From: Streptomyces sp. NBC_00193
Lineage (GTDB): Bacteria; Actinomycetota; Actinomycetes; Streptomycetales; Streptomycetaceae
Reading direction: 5' to 3'
NCBI RefSeq assembly: GCF_026342735.1
Contig: NZ_JAPEMM010000001.1
Span: 4,774,001-4,838,000 of the forward strand
DNA: 64,000 bases
The notes below the pieces were generated by a model. It was not told the origin of the DNA. It did not search any database and saw only the letters and a program-made list of their open reading frames with translations. The position numbers and the translations under genes are program-made. This document shows, piece by piece, positions 38,615-47,027 of the stretch. Within the stretch, counting starts at the first letter, position 1, and every line of letters starts with the position of its first letter.

Positions 38615-38650
38615 GCGTCCATGAAAGCGCGAGGTGCTCGTACCCGCCGG

Positions 38651-39379
38651 TCAGGCGCGCACGATTCCCGCCTCCCGGGCCGCCGTCAGCCAGGCCGGGA
38701 ACTCCCCGACCAGGCGGTCGTAGAGGTCCGGGTCCGCGACGGTCCGCGGGTCGGGGCCGGCGTGGAAGTAGCCCGCGTTGTCCACCACCCGCTTCTGCGG
38801 TACGGGCAGTTCGTCCAGCCGTCGCAGGAAGTCGAACTGTGAGCTGCGGGTGTTCCCGAAGCCGACGAACTGCCAGAAGAGCGGCAGCCGGGCCGCCTTG
38901 CACAGGTACTTCTCGGCGGCGAGCTTGTTGATCGGGCCGCCGTCCGTCTGGAAGACCACGAGCGCGGGGAGGGCGGATCCCGAGTCCAGGTAGTGGTCGA
39001 TCACCGCGTCCATCGCCGCGTGGTAGGCCGTCTTGCCCATGTGGCCGAGGCCCGCGGCGATGGCGGTGACCCGCCCCTCGTGGCCGGCCAGGGAGATCTC
39101 CTCGACCGCGTCGACCTCGGTGGAGAAGAACACGACCGGCACGCGGGCGTCGTCGTCCAGGTGCGCGGAGAGGCCCAGCACCCGGTCGGCGAGGGCCTGC
39201 ACGCTGCCGTCGTCGTAGTACGGGCGCATCGAGCCGGAGTAGTCGAGGACCAGGTAGACGGCGGCCCGGCCGCCCTCCAGACCGTGTTTGCGGAGCGAGG
39301 TCCCGGCGCTCTTGTACAGGCTCACCAGCGCCGGGGCGGTCTCTTCGATCTTCCGGAGGTCTATCGCACTGCCCGTCAT
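38651..39379 (-). CDS. VWA-domain protein (TerF-like)
   Basis: A 242-residue von Willebrand factor A domain protein. It opens MTGSAIDLRKIEETAPALVS and has an intact MIDAS: DYSGS near residue 46, a Thr in the MGKTAYHAAMDAV segment and the Asp in VVFQTDGG. This matches the C-terminal VWA module of TerF-type proteins, which bind metal and partner proteins in stress or chemical-defence systems; no ter partners are present here. Its ATG overlaps the acyl-CoA dehydrogenase stop by 4 bp. Confidence 0.88.
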   Translation of the reverse strand: MTGSAIDLRKIEETAPALVSLYKSAGTSLRKHGLEGGRAAVYLVLDYSGSMRPYYDDGSVQALADRVLGLSAHLDDDARVPVVFFSTEVDAVEEISLAGHEGRVTAIAAGLGHMGKTAYHAAMDAVIDHYLDSGSALPALVVFQTDGGPINKLAAEKYLCKAARLPLFWQFVGFGNTRSSQFDFLRRLDELPVPQKRVVDNAGYFHAGPDPRTVADPDLYDRLVGEFPAWLTAAREAGIVRA

Positions 39380-40623
39380 GGGCCGAGCGTACGACAGCCC
39401 GTGACCTCCATGACGTCGTTCGGGAGGAACCCCAACCGTGCCGCCAGCCGTTCGCGGTGTGCGGCGGGGGAGCCGAAGAGCAGGGCCGATCCGTGGGCCC
39501 GCTTGAAGTACTCGTGCGCCTCGTGCTCCCAGGTGATGCCGATGCCGCCGTGCAGCTGGATCACCTCGCCCGCCACGTACGCGGAGGCCTCCGAGCAGGC
39601 CGACTTGGCGGCGGCCGCCGCTTCCGGGGCCGCGTCGGCGGCGGCCGCCGCGAAGGCGAGGGAGCGGGCTCCCTCCACCGCGGTGTGCAGGTCGGCGAGC
39701 CGGTGCTTGACCGCCTGGAAGGAGCCGATGGGCCGCCCGAACTGCATCCGTTCCTTCGCGTACCGGACCGTCACCTCCAGCGCCCGCGCCGCCGCCCCCG
39801 CCTGCTCGGCGGCGAGCGCCGTGCAGGCCAGGTCGCGGACCCGGGCGAGGACCCCGGCGCCGTCGGCCGAGAGCAGCCGGGCCGGGGTCCGGTCCAGGGT
39901 CAGCTCCGCGAGGGGGCGGGTGCGGTCCATCGTGGACCGTACGGTGAAGGCCGCCGGCGCGGCGAGGAGTTCGAACAGCCCGAGCCGGCGCACGCCCAGG
40001 CCCTGGCCGGGCGGGACGGGGGTACCGGGCGCGGTCGTTCTGTCCGCGTCCGCGCCGCGCTCGACGTCGGCTCCGACACCGGAGCCGGTATCCGGTCCGG
40101 TGGCCGGACCCGGAGCCGGGTCCATCCAGGCGAACGCGAGCAGCAGGGACGGTTCGCCCGGGCCGGCCAGGACGTACCGCTTGGTGCCGGTGAGCAGCCA
40201 GTCCGCCCCGGCGGGTTCGGCCCGGGCCGACAGGTCGCCGGGCTCCCACCCGCCTCCCGGGGCGAGCGGGTCGCTCGAAGCCTCCGCCCAGGCCAGGGCG
40301 CCCACGACCGTGCCCTCCGCCAGGTGCGGCAGGTGCTTCGCGCAGGCCTCCCGGTCCCCGGACGCGAGCAGGGCCGCCACCGTCAGCACCGCCGATCCCA
40401 GGTACGGTACGGGGCTCAGCGCGCGCCCCAGTTCCGCCATGACCACCCCGACTTCGGCCGGCCCGCAGCCCAGCCCGCCGTACTCCTCGGGGACCGCCAG
40501 CGCGGCCGCGCCGATCTGCGCCGTCAGCGGAGCCCAGGCCGTGTGGCCGGGGTGGCGGGCCAGGACCGCCCGTACCGCGTCCCGGAGTTCCTCCTGCTCG
40601 CGCGTCAGCTCCAGCGTCCTCAC
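39376..40623 (-). CDS. Acyl-CoA dehydrogenase family protein (FadE)
   Basis: A 415-residue acyl-CoA dehydrogenase homologue. Landmarks are AALAVPEEYGGLG, ALAWAEASSDP in the flavin-contact position, RYAKERMQFGRPIGSFQAVKHRLAD and LHGGIGITWEHEAHEYFKRA. A low-complexity Gly/Asp/Thr-rich insert of about 35 residues breaks the middle domain. It shares a 4-bp GTGA overlap with the FadD3-like gene, so it probably oxidises the CoA thioester that enzyme makes. By context it may take the role of one FadE31-33 subunit of HIP side-chain degradation. Confidence 0.88.
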   Translation of the reverse strand: MRTLELTREQEELRDAVRAVLARHPGHTAWAPLTAQIGAAALAVPEEYGGLGCGPAEVGVVMAELGRALSPVPYLGSAVLTVAALLASGDREACAKHLPHLAEGTVVGALAWAEASSDPLAPGGGWEPGDLSARAEPAGADWLLTGTKRYVLAGPGEPSLLLAFAWMDPAPGPATGPDTGSGVGADVERGADADRTTAPGTPVPPGQGLGVRRLGLFELLAAPAAFTVRSTMDRTRPLAELTLDRTPARLLSADGAGVLARVRDLACTALAAEQAGAAARALEVTVRYAKERMQFGRPIGSFQAVKHRLADLHTAVEGARSLAFAAAAADAAPEAAAAAKSACSEASAYVAGEVIQLHGGIGITWEHEAHEYFKRAHGSALLFGSPAAHRERLAARLGFLPNDVMEVTGCRTLGP

Positions 40624-42248
40624 GCCGACTCCCCTCGCGCCGTGCGGCGCAGCTCCGCCTTCAGCAGCTTGCCGCCCGCGTTGCGCGGGAGCTCCTCCAT
40701 CCGGGTGAACCGCCGCGGCACCTTGAAGTTGGCCAGCCGTTCCCGGGTCCAGGCGGTCAGCTCCTCGGAGGTGACCGGCCCGGTGGTGACGACGTAGGCC
40801 ACCCCGACCTCGCCGAGCCGCTCGTCGGGGGCGCCGACGACCGCCGCGTCGGTGATGGCGGGGTGGGTCAGCAGTACGTTCTCCACCTCCGCCGGATAGG
40901 CGTTGAAGCCGCCGACCACGTACATGTCCTTCAGCCGGTCGGTGATGGCGAGGTAGCCGCGCCCGTCGAGCACGCCGATGTCCCCGGTGCGCAGCCAGCC
41001 GCCGGGCAGGACGGCTTCGGCGGTGCTCGCCGGGTCGTCCAGGTAGCCGGGGGTGACGTGGTAGCCGCGGACCTGCACCTCGCCCGGCTCCCCGGCGGGC
41101 AGCACCGCGCCGAGCGGGTCGGTGATCCGTACCTCGGTGTCGGGCAGCGGCAGGCCGACGGTGTGGGCGAGGGTCCGGGCGTCGGCGTCGGTGGGGCAGA
41201 CGGACACGACCCCGCCGGACTCGGTGAGCCCGTACGCGGTGAACACGTCGGGCGCCCCCAGTTCGGTGCGGATCTCCTCGACCAGGGAGGCGGGCACCGA
41301 GGCGGCTCCGGTGCCGGCCAGGCGCAGCGCGGACAGGTCGTGCGCGGCCCGCGCGGGGTGGCGGATCAGGCCGTGGAAGACGGTCGGCGGGCCCATCAGG
41401 CAGGTGACGCGCTCGGCGGCCATGCGGTGCAGGATGCGGTCGGTGTCGTAGACCGCCTCGGGGAGCATGGTGACCCCGCGCAGCAGGCAGGCGAGCACTC
41501 CGGCCTTGTAGCCGAAGGTGTGGAAGAAGGGGTTGACCAGCAGGTACCGGTCGCCGGGGCGCAGGGTGACGAGGCCGGACCAGGAGGCGTAGAGCCGGAC
41601 GGTCTGGCCGTGGGTGGTCATGACGCCCTTGGAGCGGCCGGTGGTGCCGGAGGTGTAGAGGATGTCGCTGAGGTCCTCGGGACGTACGGCGGCCGCGCGC
41701 GCGGCGCGCTCCGCGTCGGGTACGGCCTCGCCGGCGCGCAGGTACGCCTCCCAGGAGACGGACCCGGGCGGCCCGTCGGGGCCGGTGGCCTCATCGCCCT
41801 CGTTCCCCTCCCGCCCGTCGCGCAGGATCACCGTCGAGGCGAGCGCCCCGAGGTCCTCGCCGGAGGCGTGCAGGTCACGGGCGTAGTCGGTACCGAGGAA
41901 CCCGCGCTCGGTGAGCAGGACGCGGGAGCCGCTGCGCCGGATGATGTCGGCGGCCTCCGCGGGCTTGTAGCGGGTGTTGACCGGTACGAGGACGGCTCCG
42001 GCGCCGACCGCGCCGAGGGCGGCGGTGATCCACCGGCGGCTGTTGGGGGCCCAGATCGCGACCCGGTCGCCGGGGCGGACGCCGTGGGCGATGGCGGCTC
42101 GGGCGGCCGCGGAGATCTCGGCGGCGAGGCGGGCGAAGGTCCAGCGGACCTCCCCGTCGGCGAGCGCCTCGCGCTCCCCGTACGCGGCGGCGGCGTACTC
42201 GGGGAGCCGGGCGAGCGTGGCGGGCGGCTGAGGCGGGGGCGGTGGCAT
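40620..42248 (-). CDS. fadD3: Acyl-CoA synthetase, FadD3-like
   Basis: A 542-residue AMP-forming CoA ligase. Motifs: DILYTSGTTGRSKGVMTTHG (P-loop), VNPFFHTFGYKAG, FTAYGLTESGG, GWLRTGDIGVLD and LPRNAGGKLLKAEL with the catalytic Lys. Its reading closely follows mycobacterial FadD3, which activates the steroid remnant HIP (for example the NPFFHxFGYKAGxLACL block). A 35-residue acidic insert lies near residue 140. It is the first gene of a three-gene minus-strand unit, divergent from the HsaB-like flavin reductase. The FadD3 assignment is by remembered similarity plus context. Confidence 0.78.
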   Translation of the reverse strand: MPPPPPQPPATLARLPEYAAAAYGEREALADGEVRWTFARLAAEISAAARAAIAHGVRPGDRVAIWAPNSRRWITAALGAVGAGAVLVPVNTRYKPAEAADIIRRSGSRVLLTERGFLGTDYARDLHASGEDLGALASTVILRDGREGNEGDEATGPDGPPGSVSWEAYLRAGEAVPDAERAARAAAVRPEDLSDILYTSGTTGRSKGVMTTHGQTVRLYASWSGLVTLRPGDRYLLVNPFFHTFGYKAGVLACLLRGVTMLPEAVYDTDRILHRMAAERVTCLMGPPTVFHGLIRHPARAAHDLSALRLAGTGAASVPASLVEEIRTELGAPDVFTAYGLTESGGVVSVCPTDADARTLAHTVGLPLPDTEVRITDPLGAVLPAGEPGEVQVRGYHVTPGYLDDPASTAEAVLPGGWLRTGDIGVLDGRGYLAITDRLKDMYVVGGFNAYPAEVENVLLTHPAITDAAVVGAPDERLGEVGVAYVVTTGPVTSEELTAWTRERLANFKVPRRFTRMEELPRNAGGKLLKAELRRTARGESA

Positions 42249-42361
42249 CGGGGACCCTCCCTACTTGACGAGCGAGCGTGGGCGGTATCCAATCACAGGT
42301 GTTTCGGTTAGGCATATACCTAGTAGAAATAATCAGGGAGGTTCTCATGAGGGAGGCAGTC
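42249..42361. promoter_or_regulatory. Divergent promoter region of fadD3-like and flavin reductase genes
   Basis: The spacer contains TAGAAATAAT at 42324-42333. A closely related decamer, TAGAAGTATT, occurs at 43523-43532 upstream of the luciferase-like gene. Both flank the padR gene, so this is a candidate PadR operator. Two ribosome sites (GGGAGG at 42336-42341 and 42350-42355) serve the alternative ATGs 42347 and 42362. Confidence 0.4.
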
Positions 42362-42946
42362 ATGTCCGACATGAAGTCGGTCCTGTCCAGCTTCTGCACC
42401 GGCGTCGCCGTCATCACGGCATGCGGAGCCGACGGCCGTCCCGTCGGGATGGCCGTCCAGTCCTTCTCGTCCGTGTCCCTGGATCCGCCGCTGGTCTGCT
42501 TCTGCCCGGCGCGCACGTCCACCACCTGGCCCCGGATCCAGGCGGCGGGGGCCTTCGCCGTCAACATCCTCGCCGCCGACCAGCAGGAGCTGTGCCGCCG
42601 GTTCGCCGTCACCGGGGGCGACAAGTTCGCCGGTGTCCCGTGGCGGGCCGGCGGCAACGGGGCGCCCCTGCTGGACGGGGTCCTCGCCACCGTCGAATGC
42701 GATCTGGAGGCCGTCCTGGACGGTGGCGACCACGCCATCGCGCTGGGCCGGGTCACCGCCCTGACGGCGCACCGCGAAGGCGCGCCGCTGCTCTACTTCC
42801 GGCGCACCTACGGGCGCTTGCCGGGCTCGCCCGAGGCCGGGGCCGCGGTCGGGGCCGATTCCGGGGAGGGAGCCGCGCCGCGCGCGCTCTCCAGTTCCGC
42901 GATGTCGTCGAGCATGGCGGCCGCCAGGTCGCGCTCGGAGGCGTAG
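42362..42946 (+). CDS. Flavin reductase, HsaB-like
   Basis: A 194-residue FMN-binding split-barrel reductase, the partner type of two-component monooxygenases. It follows the HsaB pattern (SVLSSFCTGVAVITACG, AVQSFSSVSLDPPLVCFCP, DKFAGVPWR, DGGDHAIALGRV), though HsaB itself serves steroid A-ring cleavage. It probably supplies reduced flavin to a nearby oxygenase such as the luciferase-like protein. The start is ATG 42362 or 42347. The last 46 codons (Ser/Ala/Arg-rich) overlap the convergent padR gene by 139 bp and lie beyond the family domain. Confidence 0.85.
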   Translation: MSDMKSVLSSFCTGVAVITACGADGRPVGMAVQSFSSVSLDPPLVCFCPARTSTTWPRIQAAGAFAVNILAADQQELCRRFAVTGGDKFAGVPWRAGGNGAPLLDGVLATVECDLEAVLDGGDHAIALGRVTALTAHREGAPLLYFRRTYGRLPGSPEAGAAVGADSGEGAAPRALSSSAMSSSMAAARSRSEA

Positions 42947-43464
42947 TACCGCTCGGCCCACTTGAGGGTGAGCGTCGGGTACGCCCACGAGGCCTCTTCC
43001 CGGGCCCCGTCCGCGTCGGCCACCGCGCGCCGCCGCATCTTCTCCGCGAACTCCTGGTGCTGTACGAGGACTTCGCGCATCTGCTCCGGCTCCAGCAGGT
43101 GGCCGAGCCACAGCCGCAGCATCGGCCCGTGCTTGAGCACCGGCGGGTCGACGGGCGCCTCGCGCGCCCAGCGCCGTACGGCCGTCATGCCCTCGTCCGT
43201 GATCCGGTACACCCGCTTGTCGCGGGTGCCGGTCTCCTGGGCGACCATCCGCGAAGAGGCGTAGCCGGCCTTCTCCAGCCGCTTGAGCTCGCTGTAGATC
43301 TGGCTGAAGGACGGGCTCCAGTAGAAGAAGCGCAGCGACCAGTCCGACCACTTCTTCAGGTCGTAACCGGAGAGCTCCTCCCCGAAGGAGAGCAGCCCGA
43401 GCACCGCCCAGCTGGTCGCGGGGAGCGTGCGCCCGTTCGTCTCTTCTGCCGCCTCGTTGGTCAC
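42808..43464 (-). CDS. PadR family transcriptional regulator
   Basis: A 218-residue regulator with an N-terminal PadR winged helix (WAVLGLLSFGEELSGYDLKKW, then SQIYSELKRLEKAGY and the wing RDKRVYRITDEGM) and a C-terminal helical domain (WLGHLLEPEQMREVLVQHQEF) for dimerisation. The extreme C-terminus is low complexity (ESAPTAAPASGEPGKRP) and overlaps the flavin reductase 3' end in antisense. It likely controls the flanking reductase and monooxygenase genes in response to an aromatic or acyl ligand. Confidence 0.92.
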   Translation of the reverse strand: MTNEAAEETNGRTLPATSWAVLGLLSFGEELSGYDLKKWSDWSLRFFYWSPSFSQIYSELKRLEKAGYASSRMVAQETGTRDKRVYRITDEGMTAVRRWAREAPVDPPVLKHGPMLRLWLGHLLEPEQMREVLVQHQEFAEKMRRRAVADADGAREEASWAYPTLTLKWAERYYASERDLAAAMLDDIAELESARGAAPSPESAPTAAPASGEPGKRP

Positions 43465-43522
43465 GCAGCGCAGTCTACGACCGGTCTTCGCGGCGGCCCT
43501 TCCCCCGGCCCGATATGACTGC

Positions 43523-43546
43523 TAGAAGTATTCCTATTCGAAATAC
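43523..43546. promoter_or_regulatory. Candidate PadR operator upstream of luciferase-like gene
   Basis: TAGAAGTATT (43523-43532) matches eight of ten bases of the element upstream of the flavin reductase. GTATT at 43528-43532 is inverted as AATAC at 43542-43546. The region is AT-rich against its surroundings and lies between padR and the divergent oxygenase gene. Confidence 0.4.
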
Positions 43547-43589
43547 ACCACCGACGTGCCGTGCGCAGCGCACGGCTGGGAGGCACCCC

Positions 43590-44720
43590 GTGAAGTTCTC
43601 GATGATCTTCGAGGCGCAGCTCGTCGACCCGACGCCCGAACGCGAGCGCCAGGTCATCCACGACTGCGTCGAACAGGCAGTGTTCGCCGAGGAGATGGGC
43701 TTCGACCGGATCTGGGCCGTGGAACACCACGCCCTCACCCAGTACGCCCACATGAGCGCCTCCGAGATCTTCCTGACCTGGGTCGCCGCCCGGACCCAGA
43801 AGATCCGCATCGGCCACGGCGTCGTCACCATGCCCTTCGGCTACCAGCACCCCGTGCGCGTGGCCGAACGCGCCGCCATGCTCGACGTGCTCTCCGGCGG
43901 CCGCGTGGACATCGGCGCCGGCCGCGGGGCCACCCGCCAGGAGATGTCCATGTACGGGGTCCGCCCCGAGGACACCTACCCGCAGATGGAGGAAGCGCTG
44001 CGGATCTTCTCCTCCGCCTGGCGCGAGGAGAAGTTCGAGTGGCACGGCTCCATCGACATCGGCCCCGGCGCGATCCTGCCCCGGCCGGTCCAGGACCCGC
44101 ACCCGCCGCTCTTCATGGCCTGCTCCAAGCACGACACCCTCAAGCTCGCCGCCGAACTGGGCATCGGAGCCCTCGTGATGGGCTTCGCCGGCGCCGACGA
44201 CGTCCGTACGATGCGCAAGGTCTACGACGAGGCCATCGCCACCCGCAGCGGGGACCGCTTCGTCTCCACCGAGGTCAACGACCACCTCTCCGCGCTCTGC
44301 CCCACCATCGTCCTCGACGACGCCGAGCGCGCGCTGCGCCTGGGCACCCGCGGCCAGCGCTTCTTCGCCGAGTCCATCGCCCACTGGTACGGCAACGCCC
44401 CCGAGCCCACCGGCTACTCCGAGGACGAGACCGCCGAGGAGCACGTGGCCGCGCTGGAGAAGGGTCGCGAGGAACTGGTCGCCAAGCTCCACGAGGCGAA
44501 CATCCCGGCCCGCCCCATAGACACCGGCACCTACAACGCCGAGCATGCCTACGGCAACGCCCAGACGGCCATCGCCTACGTCGAGCAGCTGCGCGAGATC
44601 GGCGTCGACGAGGTCATGTGCCTGATCCAGATGGGCACCGTCCCCCAGGAGGCCTGCATGGAGACCATTCGCCAGTGGGGCGAGACGGTCATCCCGCACT
44701 TCCGCGCCCTGGAGGGCTGA
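43590..44720 (+). CDS. LLM-class flavin-dependent monooxygenase
   Basis: A 376-residue bacterial-luciferase-like TIM barrel. Landmarks are AEEMGFDRIWAVEHHAL, the TQKIRIGHGVVTMPFGYQHP segment, the AERAAMLDVLSGGRVDIGAG block, and a late HWYGNAPEPTGYSEDE. It needs reduced FMN, which the HsaB-like reductase nearby may provide; F420 use cannot be excluded. GTG 43590 follows GGGAGG. It heads a plus-strand set with an SDR (3 bp later) and an esterase, suggesting Baeyer-Villiger-type or hydroxylation chemistry followed by dehydrogenation and hydrolysis. Confidence 0.88.
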   Translation: MKFSMIFEAQLVDPTPERERQVIHDCVEQAVFAEEMGFDRIWAVEHHALTQYAHMSASEIFLTWVAARTQKIRIGHGVVTMPFGYQHPVRVAERAAMLDVLSGGRVDIGAGRGATRQEMSMYGVRPEDTYPQMEEALRIFSSAWREEKFEWHGSIDIGPGAILPRPVQDPHPPLFMACSKHDTLKLAAELGIGALVMGFAGADDVRTMRKVYDEAIATRSGDRFVSTEVNDHLSALCPTIVLDDAERALRLGTRGQRFFAESIAHWYGNAPEPTGYSEDETAEEHVAALEKGREELVAKLHEANIPARPIDTGTYNAEHAYGNAQTAIAYVEQLREIGVDEVMCLIQMGTVPQEACMETIRQWGETVIPHFRALEG

Positions 44721-44723
44721 CCG

Positions 44724-45470
44724 GTGACCCCCTCCCTCAACGGCAAGGTCCTCGACGGCAAGGTCGTCGTCATCACCGGCGCCGGACGCGGCCAGGGCGC
44801 GGCCGAGGCCCGGCTGTGCGCCGAGGCCGGCGCGCGGGTCGTGGTCACCGACATCCGGGAGGAGGAGGGCCGCGCGGCCGCCGCCGAGCTCGGCGACCAG
44901 GGACTCTACGTCCACCACGACGTGGCCGACGCCGACAGCTGGGCGGAGGTGGTCCGCGAGGCCGTACGCGCCTTCGGTACGGTCTCCGCCCTGGTCAACA
45001 ACGCCGCGCTGTGGCGCACGGCCCACGTGGAACGCCAGGGCCTGGAGGACTTCGAAGCCCTCCTGCGGGTCAACCTGCTCGGGCCGTTCCTCGGCATCCA
45101 GGCGGTGGCCCCGGTGCTGCGCGCCGCCGGAGGCGGCTCCATCGTCAACGTCTCCTCCACCGCCGGGCTGGTCGGCATCCCGGGCCACGCGGCGTACGGA
45201 TCGACGAAGTTCGCCCTGCGCGGGCTGACGAAGTCGGCCGCGCTGGACCTGGCGGGGGACCGGATCAGGATCAACTCCGTGCATCCGGGGGCGATCGACA
45301 CCCCGATGGTCAGCGAGGCCGTCGCGGGGCGGGACTGGTCGCACCTGCCGCTGGGGCGGATCGGGCGGCCCGAGGAGGTCGGGGAGCTGGTCCTCTTCCT
45401 CTGCTCGGACGGCTCCTCGTACATCACGGGAGCGGAGTTCACGGTCGACGGCGGGATGACGGCGCGATGA
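44724..45470 (+). CDS. SDR oxidoreductase (hydroxysteroid-dehydrogenase-like)
   Basis: A 248-residue classical SDR: TGAGRGQGAAEARL cofactor motif (near residue 17), NNAALW, catalytic Ser in NVSSTAG, YGSTKFALRG with the Tyr/Lys pair, and the C-terminal VDGGMTAR. The overall pattern resembles 3-alpha,20-beta-hydroxysteroid and related alcohol dehydrogenases. GTG start three bases after the monooxygenase stop; its own stop overlaps the esterase ATG by 4 bp. Confidence 0.9.
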   Translation: MTPSLNGKVLDGKVVVITGAGRGQGAAEARLCAEAGARVVVTDIREEEGRAAAAELGDQGLYVHHDVADADSWAEVVREAVRAFGTVSALVNNAALWRTAHVERQGLEDFEALLRVNLLGPFLGIQAVAPVLRAAGGGSIVNVSSTAGLVGIPGHAAYGSTKFALRGLTKSAALDLAGDRIRINSVHPGAIDTPMVSEAVAGRDWSHLPLGRIGRPEEVGELVLFLCSDGSSYITGAEFTVDGGMTAR

Positions 45471-46357
45471 GCGGCACCGATCGGCTGTCCCCGGCGGCCC
45501 GCGAGCTGTGCGACGCGATGACGGCCTTCTTCCCCGGACCGGGGGACCCGGCCGCCCTGCGGGCGGCCGCGTCCGGCTCCCGCGGCGGCGGCGTCGAGGT
45601 GGCCTCCGTACGGGACGCGGACGCGGACGGAGTCCCCGTCCGGATCTACGACCCGGCGCCGGGCACCGCGGGCCGTCCCCTCGCCGTGTTCCTCCACGGC
45701 GGCGGCTGGGTGATGTGCGGCCTGGACACCCACGACGCGCTGTGCCGGGCGCTGGCCGTGGCCTCGGGCGCGGTGGTGGTCTCCGCGGACTACCGGCTCG
45801 CGCCCGAACACCCCTGGCCGGCCGCGCCCGACGACGCGCTGACGGTGCTGCTGTGGGCCCGGGCCCGGGCGGCCGCACTGGGCTGCGACCCCGCGCGGCT
45901 GGTCGTCGCCGGGGACTCCAGCGGAGGCAACCTCGCGGCCGTGACGGCCCTGCGGGCCCCCGAACTGCTCGCCGGCCAGCTGCTGTTCTACCCGGCGCTG
46001 GACGCCTCGATGGACCAGCCCTCGGTGGCGGAGTTCGGGGAGGGCTACTTCCACACGGCCGCGCACATGGCCTGGTACTGGGACCAGTACGGCGGCGACC
46101 CGGACCACCCCCACGTCTCCCCGCTGCGGGCCCCCGACCTCTCGGGGCTGCCGCGCACACTGCTGGTCCTGGCCGACTGCGACGCCCTGCGGGACGAGGG
46201 CCTGGCCTACGGGCGCCGGCTGGGCGGGGCGGGCGTGGACTGCGGGGTCCACCTGGTCCCCGGGGTCTTCCACGGCTTCCTCGGCCTGCCGCTCCCCGCA
46301 GCGGCCGCGGCGATCGAGGCGGCGGGCGCGTGGGTGGCGGCGACACCCGCGAAGTAG
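45467..46357 (+). CDS. Alpha/beta hydrolase (hormone-sensitive-lipase family esterase)
   Basis: A 296-residue esterase with the HGGGW oxyanion motif (near residue 75), ADYRLAPEHPWPAAPDD, the nucleophile GDSSGGNLA, the acid in the LLVLADCDALRDEG region and the His in GVFHGFL. It hydrolyses small carboxylic esters, possibly a lactone or ester made by the upstream monooxygenase. It ends just before the tRNA-like gene, which lies on the other strand. Confidence 0.92.
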   Translation: MSGTDRLSPAARELCDAMTAFFPGPGDPAALRAAASGSRGGGVEVASVRDADADGVPVRIYDPAPGTAGRPLAVFLHGGGWVMCGLDTHDALCRALAVASGAVVVSADYRLAPEHPWPAAPDDALTVLLWARARAAALGCDPARLVVAGDSSGGNLAAVTALRAPELLAGQLLFYPALDASMDQPSVAEFGEGYFHTAAHMAWYWDQYGGDPDHPHVSPLRAPDLSGLPRTLLVLADCDALRDEGLAYGRRLGGAGVDCGVHLVPGVFHGFLGLPLPAAAAAIEAAGAWVAATPAK

Positions 46358-46360
46358 GGG

Positions 46361-46433
46361 GCTGGGCGGCCGGATTCGAACCGGCGTCCTCCTCCATGCT
46401 GTGTAGGCGCACTACCTCTGTGCTACGACCCAG
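46361..46433 (-). tRNA. Degenerate tRNA-like gene (anticodon position AGC)
   Basis: The minus strand folds as a tRNA: perfect D arm (GCAC-AGAGGTA-GTGC with T8 and A9), five-base variable region, and perfect T arm (GCCGG-TTCGAAT-CCGGC). Faults are a bulged U in the acceptor stem (CTGGG-U-CG against CGCCCAG), which could extend to nine pairs, an A30-G40 mismatch in the anticodon stem, and C33 instead of the invariant U33. The anticodon position reads AGC (Ala) but no G3-U70 is present, and CCA is not encoded. A pseudogene or tRNA-like RNA is likelier than a working tRNA-Ala. Confidence 0.6.
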
Positions 46434-46501
46434 CCCTTGCCCCGGATCCTAGGAGCAACCCCGCCGGACGCGCACGCGAATATCCCCGGCATGATGTGCG
46501 C

Positions 46502-46831
46502 ATGTCGATATCGGTCCCGGGGGCGCTGGCGCGCAACTCCCTCGCCCTTGCAGCGGAGTTCGCCGTCGCCCTGCTGATGCGCGGCTCCCAGCCGCACTGG
46601 CTGCCGATCCTGCTCGGCCTGGTCGCCCTCGTGTCCGGACTGCCGCACGGCACCGACGCCGGCTTCGTCCACCGGATCGTGCTCGCGCTCGGCGCGGTGG
46701 CGATCGCCCTGTGCGCGGCCCGCGCCCTGGACGCCGCCGACCCGCTCCTCTGGCAGGTCCTGGCCGGGGCCCTGGCCCTCACCCAGACGGTCTCTCTGAC
46801 CCGGCTCTCCCGCCGGGCCCCGGCCCGCTGA
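46502..46831 (+). CDS. Small four-helix membrane protein
   Basis: A 109-residue hydrophobic protein starting MSISVPGALARNSLALAAEF (GTG 46496 is an alternative). Hydrophobic segments are visible near residues 11-27, 33-48, 58-76 and 81-100. No family recognised and no catalytic residues. The ribosome site is weak. It is divergent from the tRNA-like gene. Confidence 0.6.
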   Translation: MSISVPGALARNSLALAAEFAVALLMRGSQPHWLPILLGLVALVSGLPHGTDAGFVHRIVLALGAVAIALCAARALDAADPLLWQVLAGALALTQTVSLTRLSRRAPAR

Positions 46832-46878
46832 ACCGGCCGGCCGCGGCGGCGGTCCCGCTGCGCGGGGCGAAGTCCCCT

Positions 46879-46996
46879 ACCCGCCCTTCGCCCGTTCCCC
46901 GGGCTGTGCCCGGACCCCTCCTGGGGCTCCGCCCCAGACCCCGCGCCTCAAACGCCGGCGGGGCTGGAATTGCCCTCCGGGCAATCCAGCCGGGGC
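46879..46996. repeat. Dispersed streptomycete intergenic repeat with two hairpins
   Basis: The stretch contains CTGGGGC-TCC-GCCCCAG (46921-46937) and GGCTGGAATTGCC with GGCAATCCAGCC (46962-46991), with CCTCAAACGCCGGCGGGGC between. I recall this combination as a common downstream repeat in Streptomyces genomes. It adjoins the broken end of the MFS pseudogene. Confidence 0.6.
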
Positions 46997-47027
46997 CGGC
47001 CCCCGGCAACGGCGCCGCGCGTGGGCT

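Noticed and set aside
38651..39379. Tellurium-resistance (ter) cluster because of the TerF-like VWA protein
   Set aside because: No TerD, TerB, TerC or biosynthetic ter genes are nearby.
42249..42346. KstR2 box upstream of the fadD3-like gene
   Set aside because: Only an isolated CTTG half-site is seen; no palindrome matching the motif.
46361..46433. Ordinary functional tRNA-Ala
   Set aside because: U33 is absent, the acceptor stem is bulged, and the Ala identity pair G3-U70 is missing.
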